A DNA stretch of 55,990 nt from Bacillota bacterium (GTDB lineage Bacteria; Bacillota; Clostridia; Christensenellales; Borkfalkiaceae). The stretch is taken from the NCBI GenBank assembly GCA_003343995.1, contig QAKE01000088.1, positions 1-55,990 on the forward strand, given 5' to 3'. Within the stretch, counting starts at the first letter, position 1; every line of letters starts with the position of its first letter. Shown here in pieces: positions 32,203 through 41,230 of this stretch. The position numbers and the translations under genes are program-made. Below the pieces are notes generated by a model that worked only from the letters and a program-made list of their open reading frames with translations, was not told the DNA's origin and did not search any database.

Positions 32203-34096
32203 TGTTTCTTAGTGTTTCTGCAAATTCGCTTGAAGACATTCTGAGATTTTTAACAAGTTCTTTTGCTGTTTTCAAGTCATATTTACTTTTCGCTTGAACA
32301 AACTTCACGATTTCCTCGTGGATTTCTTCATACGGGGTTTTCAGAATGATGTCTTTGAAATGGGCGTGCGCTTCTGCTTGTGTGACGTTTATATGCTTCA
32401 ATAGGTTTTGAAAATTAGAAACGAAACGCCCATAACCATAACCCCGTTCAATGATTTCTTTAGCGTTGACCGCCTTTCCTCCGAGGCTTTTCACAAAGTC
32501 ACGGTATGAATGACGTGCGCAGAACTGATTGATAGTTTCCATTGAACGGCTTCTTAAATCAGTTTTGTTTCTCAGGTTTTTCCAACCTACAGCTTGTGCA
32601 TGGCGTATTTCATGCCATAGGCTTTCAAGGGCGTATTCTTGTTTGAATGTCATATCAACACCCGTGGATATGGCTTTTAAAGCCCCCTTGACTTCTTCAA
32701 GCGGGTTGAATATCTCGCCACTAAAAAGCCTGAATTCCCGATTAGCAATCTTGATTGTGTTCCCCGCCATGTTATAAGCCCCTGTGGAGTTCAGATAAGA
32801 CCGGGAGTTTGCCATAAAGAAACTTACGCCTTTAGCCCGTGTTATCACGACATCTGTCAACCCGCCGAGGAATAAATCGGGGTTGTTCTGGGCAAAGGTC
32901 TTAATCGTGTTCTGAACCTCTTTGCCCGTGATATAGTTCGGGTCTTTGAGTTTCAGAAAGGCTTCTTTCAGGTTCTCAATAAGCCCCGCATCCTGACCGC
33001 CTTTCAGTGTCCCCATGTTCTGAATGAACCTTTCAGGAATAAACTTCACGTTATCACGGATGAAGTACGGAACAGATGACATACGTTTCGCCCGGTCTTC
33101 ATTATCAGCAAGCCATTGTTTGAAATTGTCGGGTACATCTTTGACCTCGTTCTTGCTTCCTTGAACGGGTTCTTCTCCCGCCATAATACGGCGGTTGTCC
33201 TCTGCCATTTCTTCCTCAGTCTTCAATACTGTTTCGGCATGACAGCGGCAATGTGGATGCCACCCCGTGAACTTGAACGTTTTCGGGTAAAGCCCTTTCA
33301 GTTCATCGCAAATGTCCCTGAACGCAACGCCGTTCAAAGTGTGGTTATTACTCAGCTTGATTTCAATTCCGACAACGAAATCAAGGTCTTGCCAGCGGGT
33401 ATAGTCTGCCGTGCGATAAGCGATGTTCGTCTCTGTGGCGGCGAGGCGGCGGGCGTTCTTGAATGAAGAACGGTAAACGCCCTGACCGGGATGAAAAGCC
33501 GCCGCCCGCTTGGATAGTTGCAAAACCCCGTGTTCATCCCTGACACGTCTGAACAGTTTGTCGGGGAATTTAAGGTATTGACGCAGTTCTTTTGTCATGT
33601 CCTCGGCAGATACGCCGTTTCTCAAACTGACATCAAGCCCGAGTTCTATTTCCTCCTTGAACTGGTTCGTATAGTTCCATACACGGTCTGATAGGTTCAG
33701 CCCGTTTGTCTTTCTCTGAATGAACGCTTCACGGGCTTCATCGTTCGTGGAGAAATAACGGCGGTATTGAGCCTGAGAGAGTTTTCCCACGTTATCCCCG
33801 AAGACCTGCCGGGCGAGTTCGTTGTTCTTGTTGTTTGATAGCGTCCAAGCGGAGTTTATGCCGTTGACTATCGCCGCCGACAACCCGCTTTTTAGCCCCG
33901 ACAACAGCCTTTCTATTCTTTTGCGTGTAATTGGATAGTCGCTGAAAGAAAAAAGCCTGTCGGGGTTAAAATCGCTTATGGTCGCACCGATACGTGCGGC
34001 TTCCTTGACAGCAGCCTCGTAAATCTGTTCTATGCGCTTGTCAAGGGCTGACAGGTCTTTCAGGTGTTGACGTTCCCATTTATTCAACCTTGCCAT
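32189..34096 (-). CDS. MuF-type minor head protein with C-terminal HExxH (zincin-like) domain
   Basis: A 635-residue protein. Residues 1-300 are the MuF/SPP1 gp7 minor head domain: helical start, ARRLAATETNIAYRTADYTR and the usual FTGWHPHCRCHAETVL (279-285 contain the conserved Trp-His-Pro-His-Cys-Arg-Cys). The C-terminal half is an added domain with LESLWHEIRHAQAVGW (HEIRH at 495-499), a zincin-like zinc motif, followed by HSYRDFVKSLGG. Known MuF proteins often carry such toxic or modifying C-terminal domains and are injected with DNA. Zinc-peptidase activity here is inferred from the motif. Confidence 0.82.
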   Translation of the reverse strand: MARLNKWERQHLKDLSALDKRIEQIYEAAVKEAARIGATISDFNPDRLFSFSDYPITRKRIERLLSGLKSGLSAAIVNGINSAWTLSNNKNNELARQVFGDNVGKLSQAQYRRYFSTNDEAREAFIQRKTNGLNLSDRVWNYTNQFKEEIELGLDVSLRNGVSAEDMTKELRQYLKFPDKLFRRVRDEHGVLQLSKRAAAFHPGQGVYRSSFKNARRLAATETNIAYRTADYTRWQDLDFVVGIEIKLSNNHTLNGVAFRDICDELKGLYPKTFKFTGWHPHCRCHAETVLKTEEEMAEDNRRIMAGEEPVQGSKNEVKDVPDNFKQWLADNEDRAKRMSSVPYFIRDNVKFIPERFIQNMGTLKGGQDAGLIENLKEAFLKLKDPNYITGKEVQNTIKTFAQNNPDLFLGGLTDVVITRAKGVSFFMANSRSYLNSTGAYNMAGNTIKIANREFRLFSGEIFNPLEEVKGALKAISTGVDMTFKQEYALESLWHEIRHAQAVGWKNLRNKTDLRSRSMETINQFCARHSYRDFVKSLGGKAVNAKEIIERGYGYGRFVSNFQNLLKHINVTQAEAHAHFKDIILKTPYEEIHEEIVKFVQAKSKYDLKTAKELVKNLRMSSSEFAETLRNIKGA

Positions 34097-34304
34097 TGTT
34101 TACCTCCCGTTTGATGAAGTGTTCGCACTGAGGGGCTGAAAGAAAGCGACAGAACTTGCCTCCCGTGTAGAACGGGCAACGGCACATGAACGGTTTCCCG
34201 TTTGCTCCTATCTCATGCCAATCATAGCTGTGCCCGCAGTCACGGCATTGAAATTTCGGTTGTTCTTCGGTCTTTGGCGGTTGTCTTCTTCTTGATATAG
34301 CCAT
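34080..34304 (-). CDS. Small cysteine-rich protein
   Basis: A 74-residue protein with CRDCGHSYDWH, CRCPFYTGGKFCRF and APQCEHFIKREV: at least six cysteines and two histidines in pairs, suggesting a zinc ribbon. It overlaps the start of the MuF-type gene by 17 bp, and lies in the portal-MuF stretch. Role unknown; it may assist head assembly. Confidence is for the gene, not the function. Confidence 0.7.
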   Translation of the reverse strand: MAISRRRQPPKTEEQPKFQCRDCGHSYDWHEIGANGKPFMCRCPFYTGGKFCRFLSAPQCEHFIKREVNNGKVE

Positions 34305-34321
34305 AATCTCCCCCTTTCTTG

Positions 34322-35710
34322 TTATTCAGTCATTTCAAGGTTATCGTACATTTCCTCTTCCTTGATTTCTTTTAGCGTCTTGTCAACGTCATCAGATTGC
34401 CCGTAACGCTCAATGGATTCACGCTGAGACATAAGAGGCTTGCCACCGTTGGCTGTCATCAGGTTGTTGATGTCATCCTTTTCATCCGATATTGTGAACG
34501 GGGTAATGATGATTTCAGCTTTCAGAGCGTCAATGTCGGCGGCGTAGCTTTCCCCGAAGACAATCTTTGCGTAAGCCTTGATAACGTTTATTTCACGGTC
34601 GAAGAACTCAATCAGCGGTCCTTTTTCATCGTTGACTTTCAGTTGTGCATCAATGAACAGTTGTTTCCGGCTCTCTCCTGACAAGGCGACTTGCGACATC
34701 TTCTCATAAGACCAATCAGGGAGTTGAAGCATTGTGAAATAGAGGTTTCTCAACTCTGAGACGTGGAATTTCAGGTTCTCAACGGCTTGTTGCCAAGTGA
34801 CATACTGCGCCGTTGAGCCTTTCGGGTATTGCATGACGGCACGGGCTTCCTTATCAGGGCTTTTTTCATCGCCGTAACTTATCGCCTCATCAGCGAAGAC
34901 ACAGAACAGTGGCTTTGAGTTCTCACGGATGTAATTACCGTTACGGCTCAAAGACCATTCAATTTCGTAAACGGTATCTGACGTGAATTCCCAAATCGGG
35001 AAAGGACGGCAGGCGTAAATTGCGGGGATTTTCAAAAGCGTTATATCTTCATTCTCAATCTCCTGCCATGAACCGCTTTCAGAAGACCATTTGATGTGCT
35101 TGTTTGCCGTGTATGCGTCAAAGAACTTCACGTTCTTTCTCCCTTTCTTCCTTTGATAGCCGACTGACATTGCTATCATGTCGCCGTATTCATCAAAAAG
35201 GGGGTATAGGTCATCGCCGAGCATGGGGGAGAACGTGCGACAACGGATTTTCAGGGGGCTTTTTCTTCCGTAAAGCGTGTTGTTCTGTTCAAGGGCGTAC
35301 CATAACGTCATAATCTCGCAGCCGGCAAAGAACCTGTTCACACGGTCTATGTCAACGCTGTCGATGCGGTTCTTGTCGAGGACGCTTGTGATGAATGTCG
35401 CCACTTCTTTCTGTTTGTCGTTCTCAGGCTTGAACACACGCTTGACAGGTATAGCCGTAACCAGTTCTGTCATTCTCTTTGATGCGAGTTTCTGAAAGCC
35501 GAGCGCAATGCGGGTCACGGGCTGAATCCCGTCTTCGTTCACGATGTCGGGGTATTTCTGTCTATCCATGACGGGATGAAACTTCGGGTTATACTCCATT
35601 TCAAGCCCTTTTCTGCCGCCCCAAACAGGGACGTTCACGGTCTTTTCACTTAGGGCGGCAATCTTCTGTTCTGCCGTCATGTCCGAATTTAAAATTTCTT
35701 CGATTGTCAT
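34322..35710 (-). CDS. Portal protein
   Basis: A 462-residue protein between TerL and the MuF gene. Features: VPVWGGRKGLEMEYNPKFHP, the helical wing region LASKRMTELVTAIPVKRVFK, RTFSPMLGDDLYPLFDEYGD and a helical C-terminus (LKAEIIITPFTISDEKDDIN). This is the SPP1-type portal length and order. The dodecameric portal is the DNA gate and the base of capsid assembly. Confidence 0.87.
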   Translation of the reverse strand: MTIEEILNSDMTAEQKIAALSEKTVNVPVWGGRKGLEMEYNPKFHPVMDRQKYPDIVNEDGIQPVTRIALGFQKLASKRMTELVTAIPVKRVFKPENDKQKEVATFITSVLDKNRIDSVDIDRVNRFFAGCEIMTLWYALEQNNTLYGRKSPLKIRCRTFSPMLGDDLYPLFDEYGDMIAMSVGYQRKKGRKNVKFFDAYTANKHIKWSSESGSWQEIENEDITLLKIPAIYACRPFPIWEFTSDTVYEIEWSLSRNGNYIRENSKPLFCVFADEAISYGDEKSPDKEARAVMQYPKGSTAQYVTWQQAVENLKFHVSELRNLYFTMLQLPDWSYEKMSQVALSGESRKQLFIDAQLKVNDEKGPLIEFFDREINVIKAYAKIVFGESYAADIDALKAEIIITPFTISDEKDDINNLMTANGGKPLMSQRESIERYGQSDDVDKTLKEIKEEEMYDNLEMTE

Positions 35711-35743
35711 TTTTGATATTTTTTGAATTGAACATTCTGTTTG

Positions 35744-37330
35744 TTATCTCCGTATCATTTTCGCAATTCTGTTCACGTTGATAGGTTTCGCATACCGAAC
35801 GGGATAGAACGTGTTAGCCAAAGCGTCAAACTTATCAGGGCTTCGCCCGAGGCGTTCTTTGATGTCTTCTTTCGGCTCAATATAAAGTTTGCCGTTTGAC
35901 TTTACCGAGAACTTTATTTCCGTGGCTTCTTCGTCAAACTTGTCATCCGGAGGCAGCATGGCTCCCGTGTTGTTTCTTGGATTCAGCCAATCACGGACAG
36001 CCCAAAACAGATAAGCACGCATATTGAAGAACTTGTTTTGCCCCGTGATGTCACTCAGTTCACGCCCGTTAGGGGTCTTTGCGCTCTCTGAATACTTGCA
36101 ACTCAGGATATAATGGGGCTCGTCTTCAAGTTCAACGCAGCGGCTATAAACGCCCGCACCCTCTCCGATTGTGTCAATGCTGACGTAAAGACAGATGTTC
36201 TGTCGGCGGGCAACCATGATTTTACCAGCCACTTTCATGTGGTCTGCCACTCCGCCTGAATTGTGTGTGTCAAAGGAAGCCACCCAGTTGTCACGGCGAA
36301 GAACATAGCACGTTGCGTCACGCCCCATGCCCGCCACGTCAACACCGAGAATATTGAGGTCAGCCCGAAGCGGTTCACGCCCTTTGGCTTGTTTCCAACG
36401 TTCATGCGCTTCTTCAAGCCATTGACGGGGGATAAGCGTGTCTTCATCGACTTTCGGGAACAGACCGAGGACTTTCTTTCTGAACAGGTCTTCCGGACGA
36501 TACCATTGCCCCTCGAACTCAAAGTCATCCATTTCTGATATGATTTCATCAGGGGATATTTTCTCACACCAATTTTCAAGTTTATCTAACACCCAATCGT
36601 AATCAACCTGACCGGGGATAATAATCTTCTTGTTCGCGATATTCGGGGCTGTCAGGCTGTTCAGGCGGTATTTGTGCCAACGGTCGCCTTTCTGAGACTT
36701 GGCGGCATAACCTACCGTCTTGTTTGGGTTGAAGACAAGAAGAATACGGCTGTCGCCCTGCAGGTTTCCCTCTATGGCGGCAAACGTGTCATCCCCGATA
36801 CCTGTTGCCTCGGTTACGACAAACATCGTGTGAACCGCATGAAAGCCTGACCACGCTTCATGGTTGTGTTCATCAGCCTTGAAACCCGTCAGAAACCATT
36901 CATCGTTGTTTGTTCTTATGTCATAGGCATTCAGTTTTCCGATAAGTTCAACGCCACGGGCTTTGGCTCTGTTGAAAAGGCGGCTTATCTCAGGCATCAT
37001 AATGTTTTTTACTTGACGGTCTGTTGGAGCAGTCAAAGCGACCTTGGTGTTTTCAATAAGTTCAATTTCTCCCAAACTGTTCTTTCTCCAACGAGGTGTG
37101 AGATACAAGAAACAGATAGCGGCACAAGCCGCCACGAAGTCTTTTCCACGGGCTGTACCCGATGCAACCGATGTTCGCCTGTTGTATTGAACGCTTGACA
37201 GTATTTCTTGCTGTTCTTTGTCAAGGGTCACTCCGAGGGCTTCACGGACAAACCTGTTCCAGTCTGCCCGCCATAGGTTCATCAGTTCAAGACCTTTCTT
37301 GCGGAGAATATCTTTATTCTGTTTCTTCAT
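35744..37330 (-). CDS. Terminase large subunit
   Basis: I choose ATG 37330 (MKKQNKDILRKKGLELMN, 528 aa) over a TTG start 96 nt upstream. ATPase part: Walker-A-like VASGTARGKDF, then the acidic Walker B region MFVVTEATGIGDD and coupling motif VFNPNKT. Nuclease part: LGVDVAGMGRDATCYV, with a later aspartate in DKFDALANTFYP. It moves and cuts phage DNA. Order TerS-TerL-portal-MuF is as in many siphoviruses. Confidence 0.93.
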   Translation of the reverse strand: MKKQNKDILRKKGLELMNLWRADWNRFVREALGVTLDKEQQEILSSVQYNRRTSVASGTARGKDFVAACAAICFLYLTPRWRKNSLGEIELIENTKVALTAPTDRQVKNIMMPEISRLFNRAKARGVELIGKLNAYDIRTNNDEWFLTGFKADEHNHEAWSGFHAVHTMFVVTEATGIGDDTFAAIEGNLQGDSRILLVFNPNKTVGYAAKSQKGDRWHKYRLNSLTAPNIANKKIIIPGQVDYDWVLDKLENWCEKISPDEIISEMDDFEFEGQWYRPEDLFRKKVLGLFPKVDEDTLIPRQWLEEAHERWKQAKGREPLRADLNILGVDVAGMGRDATCYVLRRDNWVASFDTHNSGGVADHMKVAGKIMVARRQNICLYVSIDTIGEGAGVYSRCVELEDEPHYILSCKYSESAKTPNGRELSDITGQNKFFNMRAYLFWAVRDWLNPRNNTGAMLPPDDKFDEEATEIKFSVKSNGKLYIEPKEDIKERLGRSPDKFDALANTFYPVRYAKPINVNRIAKMIRR

Positions 37331-37432
37331 TGAGTTATTTTTTGCTGATTCGCCCTGTGCCGGGCTTTCGTTTTCAAATGGTAATTTTATACGAGTGAAT
37401 GATTTCAGAGCCACATTCGGGCGCAATCGGTG

Positions 37433-38011
37433 TTATTCTGCTTCGTCCTGCGTTTCGGGTTCATCCAACAAGCCGCTTTCAATCAGCAGAGAGGCGAAAG
37501 ATACATTTCCGTTGATGTCTTTCTTTTCAGGAGCGTAAAGACCAAGCAGCTTACGCCGTTCTTCAAGTTGTTTCCTGATTTCGGCGATATATGACGGGTC
37601 TCCGAGCATGATAACCTCTGTTTCCGTCCTTTCTGTCTGATATGTCCTGATTGAAGTCTGCCCCGTCTCGTTGTCACGGGCGGGAGAGCCTTTCTGCTTG
37701 CGTTGTGTCTTGTTGTAATCTGTCTTTGACTTTTCCCACTGTTCCCATAGTTCCCGGCAGGTTTCGTCAATGCGTTCAAGTTCAAGCGTCAGAGCAGCGT
37801 CCATATCTTCAATTCTGTTTTCCCGCCATTCGTCAAGAAGCGTCTGCACGTCTTTGTGAACCGTGGCGAGAGAATAAGAAGACAGTTTAAGCCGCTTCAC
37901 GACTTCTGATTGAATTTTTCTGAGGCTGTAACCCCGCTTGTACATTCCCGCTACGATTTCGAGACGGGCTTGTTTCAGTTGGTTTCTTTTCTTTTCCTGT
38001 GCCTTGCTCAT
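37433..38011 (-). CDS. Terminase small subunit
   Basis: A 192-residue protein with an N-terminal helix-turn-helix (QARLEIVAGMYKRGYSLRKI, then QSEVVKRLKLSSYSLATVHK), a helical middle and a C-terminal tail (KKDINGNVSFASLLIESGLL). It should recognise the packaging site and hand DNA to TerL. It overlaps the end of the SAM-decarboxylase gene by 4 bp, so the packaging genes are expressed with it. Confidence 0.85.
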   Translation of the reverse strand: MSKAQEKKRNQLKQARLEIVAGMYKRGYSLRKIQSEVVKRLKLSSYSLATVHKDVQTLLDEWRENRIEDMDAALTLELERIDETCRELWEQWEKSKTDYNKTQRKQKGSPARDNETGQTSIRTYQTERTETEVIMLGDPSYIAEIRKQLEERRKLLGLYAPEKKDINGNVSFASLLIESGLLDEPETQDEAE

Positions 38012-38298
38012 AGTTCTTTTGTCATTGAAAGAAAGTTCAGATAAAAGTCAAGGTTGCAGCTTGACAGTTCGATGTATGTTCGCCCGAACTCAGGAAACGT
38101 ATGAACGGCAAAGTGGCTCTCGGAAAGCAGCCATAAAGCCGTGTAACCTTGTGGGCTGAAATGATGTTCCGAGCAACTCAGAACATTGAAACCCGCTTTA
38201 CGGAGAAGTTCGTCAAACATTCCCCGCAGTGCTTTCGGGTCGGTCTCTTTGACCCATTGGGCGTGATTCCAGATTTTTGCTTGCATGGTCTTATTCAT
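38008..38298 (-). CDS. Mini S-adenosylmethionine decarboxylase-like protein
   Basis: Start at ATG 38298 (MNKTMQAKIWNHAQWVKETD); a longer frame runs into the methyltransferase gene. The 96-residue protein matches the core of prokaryotic AdoMet decarboxylases: SEHHFSPQGYTALWLLSESH, FAVHTFPEFGRTYIELSSCN. The pro-enzyme cleavage serine would be Ser61 (ESH), with His66 and Cys81, the same spacing (+5, +20) as Ser63, His68 and Cys83 of the Thermotoga enzyme. The start overlaps the methyltransferase stop by 8 bp. It may lower AdoMet or make decarboxylated AdoMet for polyamines. Confidence 0.85.
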   Translation of the reverse strand: MNKTMQAKIWNHAQWVKETDPKALRGMFDELLRKAGFNVLSCSEHHFSPQGYTALWLLSESHFAVHTFPEFGRTYIELSSCNLDFYLNFLSMTKEL

Positions 38299-39847
38299 TT
38301 TCAGTTGTTTCACTCTCAGAAGAAGTTTCAGTGGCTTCAAACTGAACCATGTCTTCTTCTGTGTACTCAATTTTCGGGTATTCTTTCTTTATGTCTTTCG
38401 GGTTGCCTTTGAAGAACACGAGAATGTGCTGGTGCGTCTTTGCGACCTTTCTTGTCTCCATATACCGGGCGGCTCTCAGGGCTGTTGAAGCGGTTTGTTC
38501 AACAAGGATGATTTCATTATACAGAAGAACGCCCGCTTCTTTGAATATCCGCTTGATGTCGCCGCAGAAGTCATAATAAAAGCCCGTCTTCCGGTCACGG
38601 ACATCGCCCACACAGATAACGGCGAAACGGTTATTTTTCAGACAGCCGACAGCCGCCGTGAAAGCGTTCTTCAATATCTGAATGAAGTCTTCATAGCTGT
38701 CCTGATTGCTTGCGTCATTCGGGAGGTCTGAATACTTTTCAAGGTCAAAATATGGGGGACAACTGAACAGCAGGTCTTGGCTCTCGGGGTTGATGTGCTT
38801 TGCCACATTCTGACCGTCATCGCAAATATAGCGGGCTGTCATTTCAGCCACACGCTCGTTGTTCAGGCTCGCTTGCTGTTCTCTCAGTTCAATGCCCGTG
38901 AATTGGTTGCCGAGATAAGCAGAAACAAAGCCGAAAACGCTATCGCCCGCGAAACAGTCAAACGTCTGACAGTTCTTGAACCCAAACCAACGGCAGACGA
39001 TTTCAGCCATAACGGGGTCAAGGATAGAAACGCCCTGAGCAACGATTTTCGACTGTTCCCGTTCAATCTCTTCTTTCGGAACGTACTTTTCGATGTACTC
39101 TTTGAATGAAATGCCAAGTTCTTTCCTGTGTTCACGGGTTCTTTGATACAAGTCTTTGTACTTGATTTCAAGGCTTGTCACAAGCGTATCATTACGGCTT
39201 TCTCCCATATCCCCGATGATGTCGTACCACTTCTTCTTGCGGTCTTGCCAATAGCCTTTACGGGTGTCAAGGATAGAGAACGGGGGAACGACAAAGCGGT
39301 CAAACAATGATGATTCGGGTGCGCTGTTCGGCAGGGAAGAAGAACTGTTCCCGCTTTCGCTATCTGATTTGTCTTCCCACAGGTCTAATCCCCAATCAAC
39401 AAGTTCTTCCGTATCCCATTCATTGGCGAGAGCGTCCATGTCCCACTCTCCATAACCCACGTTGTCTTTGATGATGAACTCCCGCTGTTCTGCGTCTGTC
39501 AGTTCAGAAGCCTTGATAACATGGGCTGTTGGTCTGTCAAGCCACTTTTCCCAATGACTGCGTAAAAGGTCTCGTTCTGCTTCTGTCTTCTGTGCGTATC
39601 CTGAACATTCCCCAAGCCGGGTGTTTATTTCAGCGGGAGACATTTCAGCGATAGCGGACAAAGCCCGAAGACGCATATTCCCACCAAGAACCGTGAACGT
39701 GTTGTCAACGACTATCGGGCGAAGTTCAAGCATCTTCGGGAGAATTAGAATAGACCTAATCAACTTTTCAAACTTGTCATTCTTGATTGTACGGGGATTC
39801 GCCCCGTTAACCTGAATTTGTGAAAGATGAATCGTTTCTGTTTTCAT
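38291..39847 (-). CDS. ParB-domain/DNA methyltransferase fusion
   Basis: A 518-residue fusion. Residues 1-160 are a ParB/Srx nuclease-like domain (LELRPIVVDNTFTVLGGNMR; GGNMR at 55-59). Residues about 260-500 are a DNA methyltransferase: AdoMet-binding FDCFAGDSVFGFVSAYLG (297 onward), and catalytic motif SCPPYFDLEKYSD (362-366 SCPPY), which fits amino-methyltransferases (N4-cytosine or N6-adenine). Such fusions are common in phages and may protect DNA or mark it. It heads the packaging transcript and has two operators upstream. Confidence 0.9.
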   Translation of the reverse strand: MKTETIHLSQIQVNGANPRTIKNDKFEKLIRSILILPKMLELRPIVVDNTFTVLGGNMRLRALSAIAEMSPAEINTRLGECSGYAQKTEAERDLLRSHWEKWLDRPTAHVIKASELTDAEQREFIIKDNVGYGEWDMDALANEWDTEELVDWGLDLWEDKSDSESGNSSSSLPNSAPESSLFDRFVVPPFSILDTRKGYWQDRKKKWYDIIGDMGESRNDTLVTSLEIKYKDLYQRTREHRKELGISFKEYIEKYVPKEEIEREQSKIVAQGVSILDPVMAEIVCRWFGFKNCQTFDCFAGDSVFGFVSAYLGNQFTGIELREQQASLNNERVAEMTARYICDDGQNVAKHINPESQDLLFSCPPYFDLEKYSDLPNDASNQDSYEDFIQILKNAFTAAVGCLKNNRFAVICVGDVRDRKTGFYYDFCGDIKRIFKEAGVLLYNEIILVEQTASTALRAARYMETRKVAKTHQHILVFFKGNPKDIKKEYPKIEYTEEDMVQFEATETSSESETTENE

Positions 39848-39863
39848 ACTCTTTTTTGCTTAG

Positions 39864-39913
39864 TGATTACATTGTACGCACAAAAATATGAAAAAGTGAG
39901 TATAAAGTAATCA
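39864..39913 (-). promoter_or_regulatory. Promoter with two operators before the ParB-methyltransferase gene
   Basis: Two operator copies, 39864-39880 (TGATTA-CATTG-TACGCA) and 39897-39913 (TGAGTA-TAAAG-TAATCA), flank a minus-strand -7 box TATTTTTGT at 39888-39880. The first overlaps the -7 box end. This is the only region with two copies, so it may be the most tightly controlled promoter (packaging and head genes). Confidence 0.65.
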
Positions 39914-39936
39914 CTTTTAAGCAAAAAAGGGGCTTT

Positions 39937-40314
39937 TTAAGGGGTAAAATCATTCAAAATGGCTGATTTCATCAAATCAAGGGTCTTTTTCTTGTACAAG
40001 TCATCAGGCGTTGTTCTGAACACACGCCAGCCCATAAGTGTAGCCGTATTATACTTCTCAATGTCTCCGAGAAAACCTTTTGGGGAAGTGTGCCGCCCGC
40101 CCGTCCATACACCGCCCTCAACTTCAAGGGCGATTTTGTGTTCAGGCACGGCGTAATCAAACCGCCACTTCCTGACGGGGTGAAATTTGAACTCTTTTAC
40201 GCACTCGACTTTTAAATCGGTCTTACAAATAACCGTGAAAACGTCACGCATGGGCGGTTTTGCCGCTGTCTGTCGGCTTTTCTTTGTTTTTGCGATACTT
40301 TTATCAGCTTTCAT
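39937..40314 (-). CDS. Small PD-(D/E)XK endonuclease (DUF559/Vsr-like)
   Basis: A 125-residue protein with HPVRKWRFDYAVPEHKIALE (Asp and the E-V-E core) and VEGGVWTGGRHTSPKGF. The W-R-F-D-Y...IALEVEGG...GR-H pattern is typical of small phage endonucleases of the DUF559/VSR group, perhaps acting as a junction resolvase or in DNA maturation. N-terminal residues are Lys-rich (MKADKSIAKTKKSRQTAAKP). Confidence 0.8.
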   Translation of the reverse strand: MKADKSIAKTKKSRQTAAKPPMRDVFTVICKTDLKVECVKEFKFHPVRKWRFDYAVPEHKIALEVEGGVWTGGRHTSPKGFLGDIEKYNTATLMGWRVFRTTPDDLYKKKTLDLMKSAILNDFTP

Positions 40315-40401
40315 GTTTTAACGTGATTTTTGGGGCTTGTTTAAAAGCAAGGAAAACAGAAAGGGGATTGCTCCCCTTTGTCTGTGTTTATTCTCATTTC
40401 A

Positions 40402-40776
40402 TCAGAATGGCAGGTCATCCGTATTTTCCACAGCTTGCGCCCCGTCAAAGGTTGAACCGACATTCATCTGTGGGGCGGCTTTTTTCACAAGCGGTTTCAT
40501 GCCGCCGATAATCGGGAGGGCTTGCCTCTGTTCTTCTGATAAGGCTTCGTATATCTCCTTGTCAAGTGACTGTTTGATACAGTGGGTTTCTTTGAACTGC
40601 GGGTTCTCCATTTCTATGGCTGTCAGGTTCAGATAAACGCCTTTTTCCCCGACATAAAGCCCGCTGTCATCAACCGGGATGACAAGACAGCGTTTTGTTT
40701 CCGTGCGCCCTTTGAAGTTTGTTATGAACGCCCCTTTCAGTTTCAGGAGGTCTTCTTTGATTGAAAAATTACCCAT
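40402..40776 (-). CDS. Single-stranded DNA-binding protein candidate
   Basis: A 124-residue protein with a beta-rich N-terminal half (LKGAFITNFKGRTETKRCLV, GLYVGEKGVYLNLTAIEM) and an unstructured tail ending NTDDLPF. The acidic tip DDLPF is the classic SSB C-terminal signal for partner binding (compare DDDIPF). Position in the replication-recombination operon agrees. The OB fold is inferred; the tip is seen. Confidence 0.75.
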   Translation of the reverse strand: MGNFSIKEDLLKLKGAFITNFKGRTETKRCLVIPVDDSGLYVGEKGVYLNLTAIEMENPQFKETHCIKQSLDKEIYEALSEEQRQALPIIGGMKPLVKKAAPQMNVGSTFDGAQAVENTDDLPF

Positions 40777-40852
40777 AATTTCTTGTTTTTTATTCGATTA
40801 AATATCCGTTTTCTGTAATAAGTTCACTTCATTTGCGTTCAGGCTCTCAGGT

Positions 40853-41227
40853 TTAATGATAGCCTTTTTTCTTCGGGTTGCTCCGGGTTCTGAGCCAATA
40901 GGGTTTCCGTTGCCAGTGCTTCCGGGGATGCAGCCGTTCCCTATATGGAGGGTATGGGTCACACTCTGATGGTTCAGAACAGATTTCATAATCTTCAAGG
41001 CTTATTTTTTTCAGTTCATATTCCAAGCTGTGTTCAATAACTTGCGCCATCAGACATTCAGCCCCGAGCCTTGATATTTGTTTGATAGCCCGTTCAATCT
41101 CAGCGATAGACATTCCTAAAGATTCCTGAGCGTTTATCAAAGCCTCTTTTAACTCTTTTACCGCTTCATCAAGGAGACCAAACTTTTCTTGAAGACGGTC
41201 ACAAACGTCATTCAGACTGTTTCCCAT
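40853..41227 (-). CDS. Helical protein, unknown function
   Basis: A 124-residue protein with an N-terminal coiled coil (VCDRLQEKFGLLDEAVKELK) and a basic C-terminus (ERLHPRKHWQRKPYWLRTRS). It lies 3 bp after the next gene in the early operon. No family recognised. Confidence 0.65.
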   Translation of the reverse strand: MGNSLNDVCDRLQEKFGLLDEAVKELKEALINAQESLGMSIAEIERAIKQISRLGAECLMAQVIEHSLEYELKKISLEDYEICSEPSECDPYPPYRERLHPRKHWQRKPYWLRTRSNPKKKGYH

Positions 41228-41230
41228 AAG

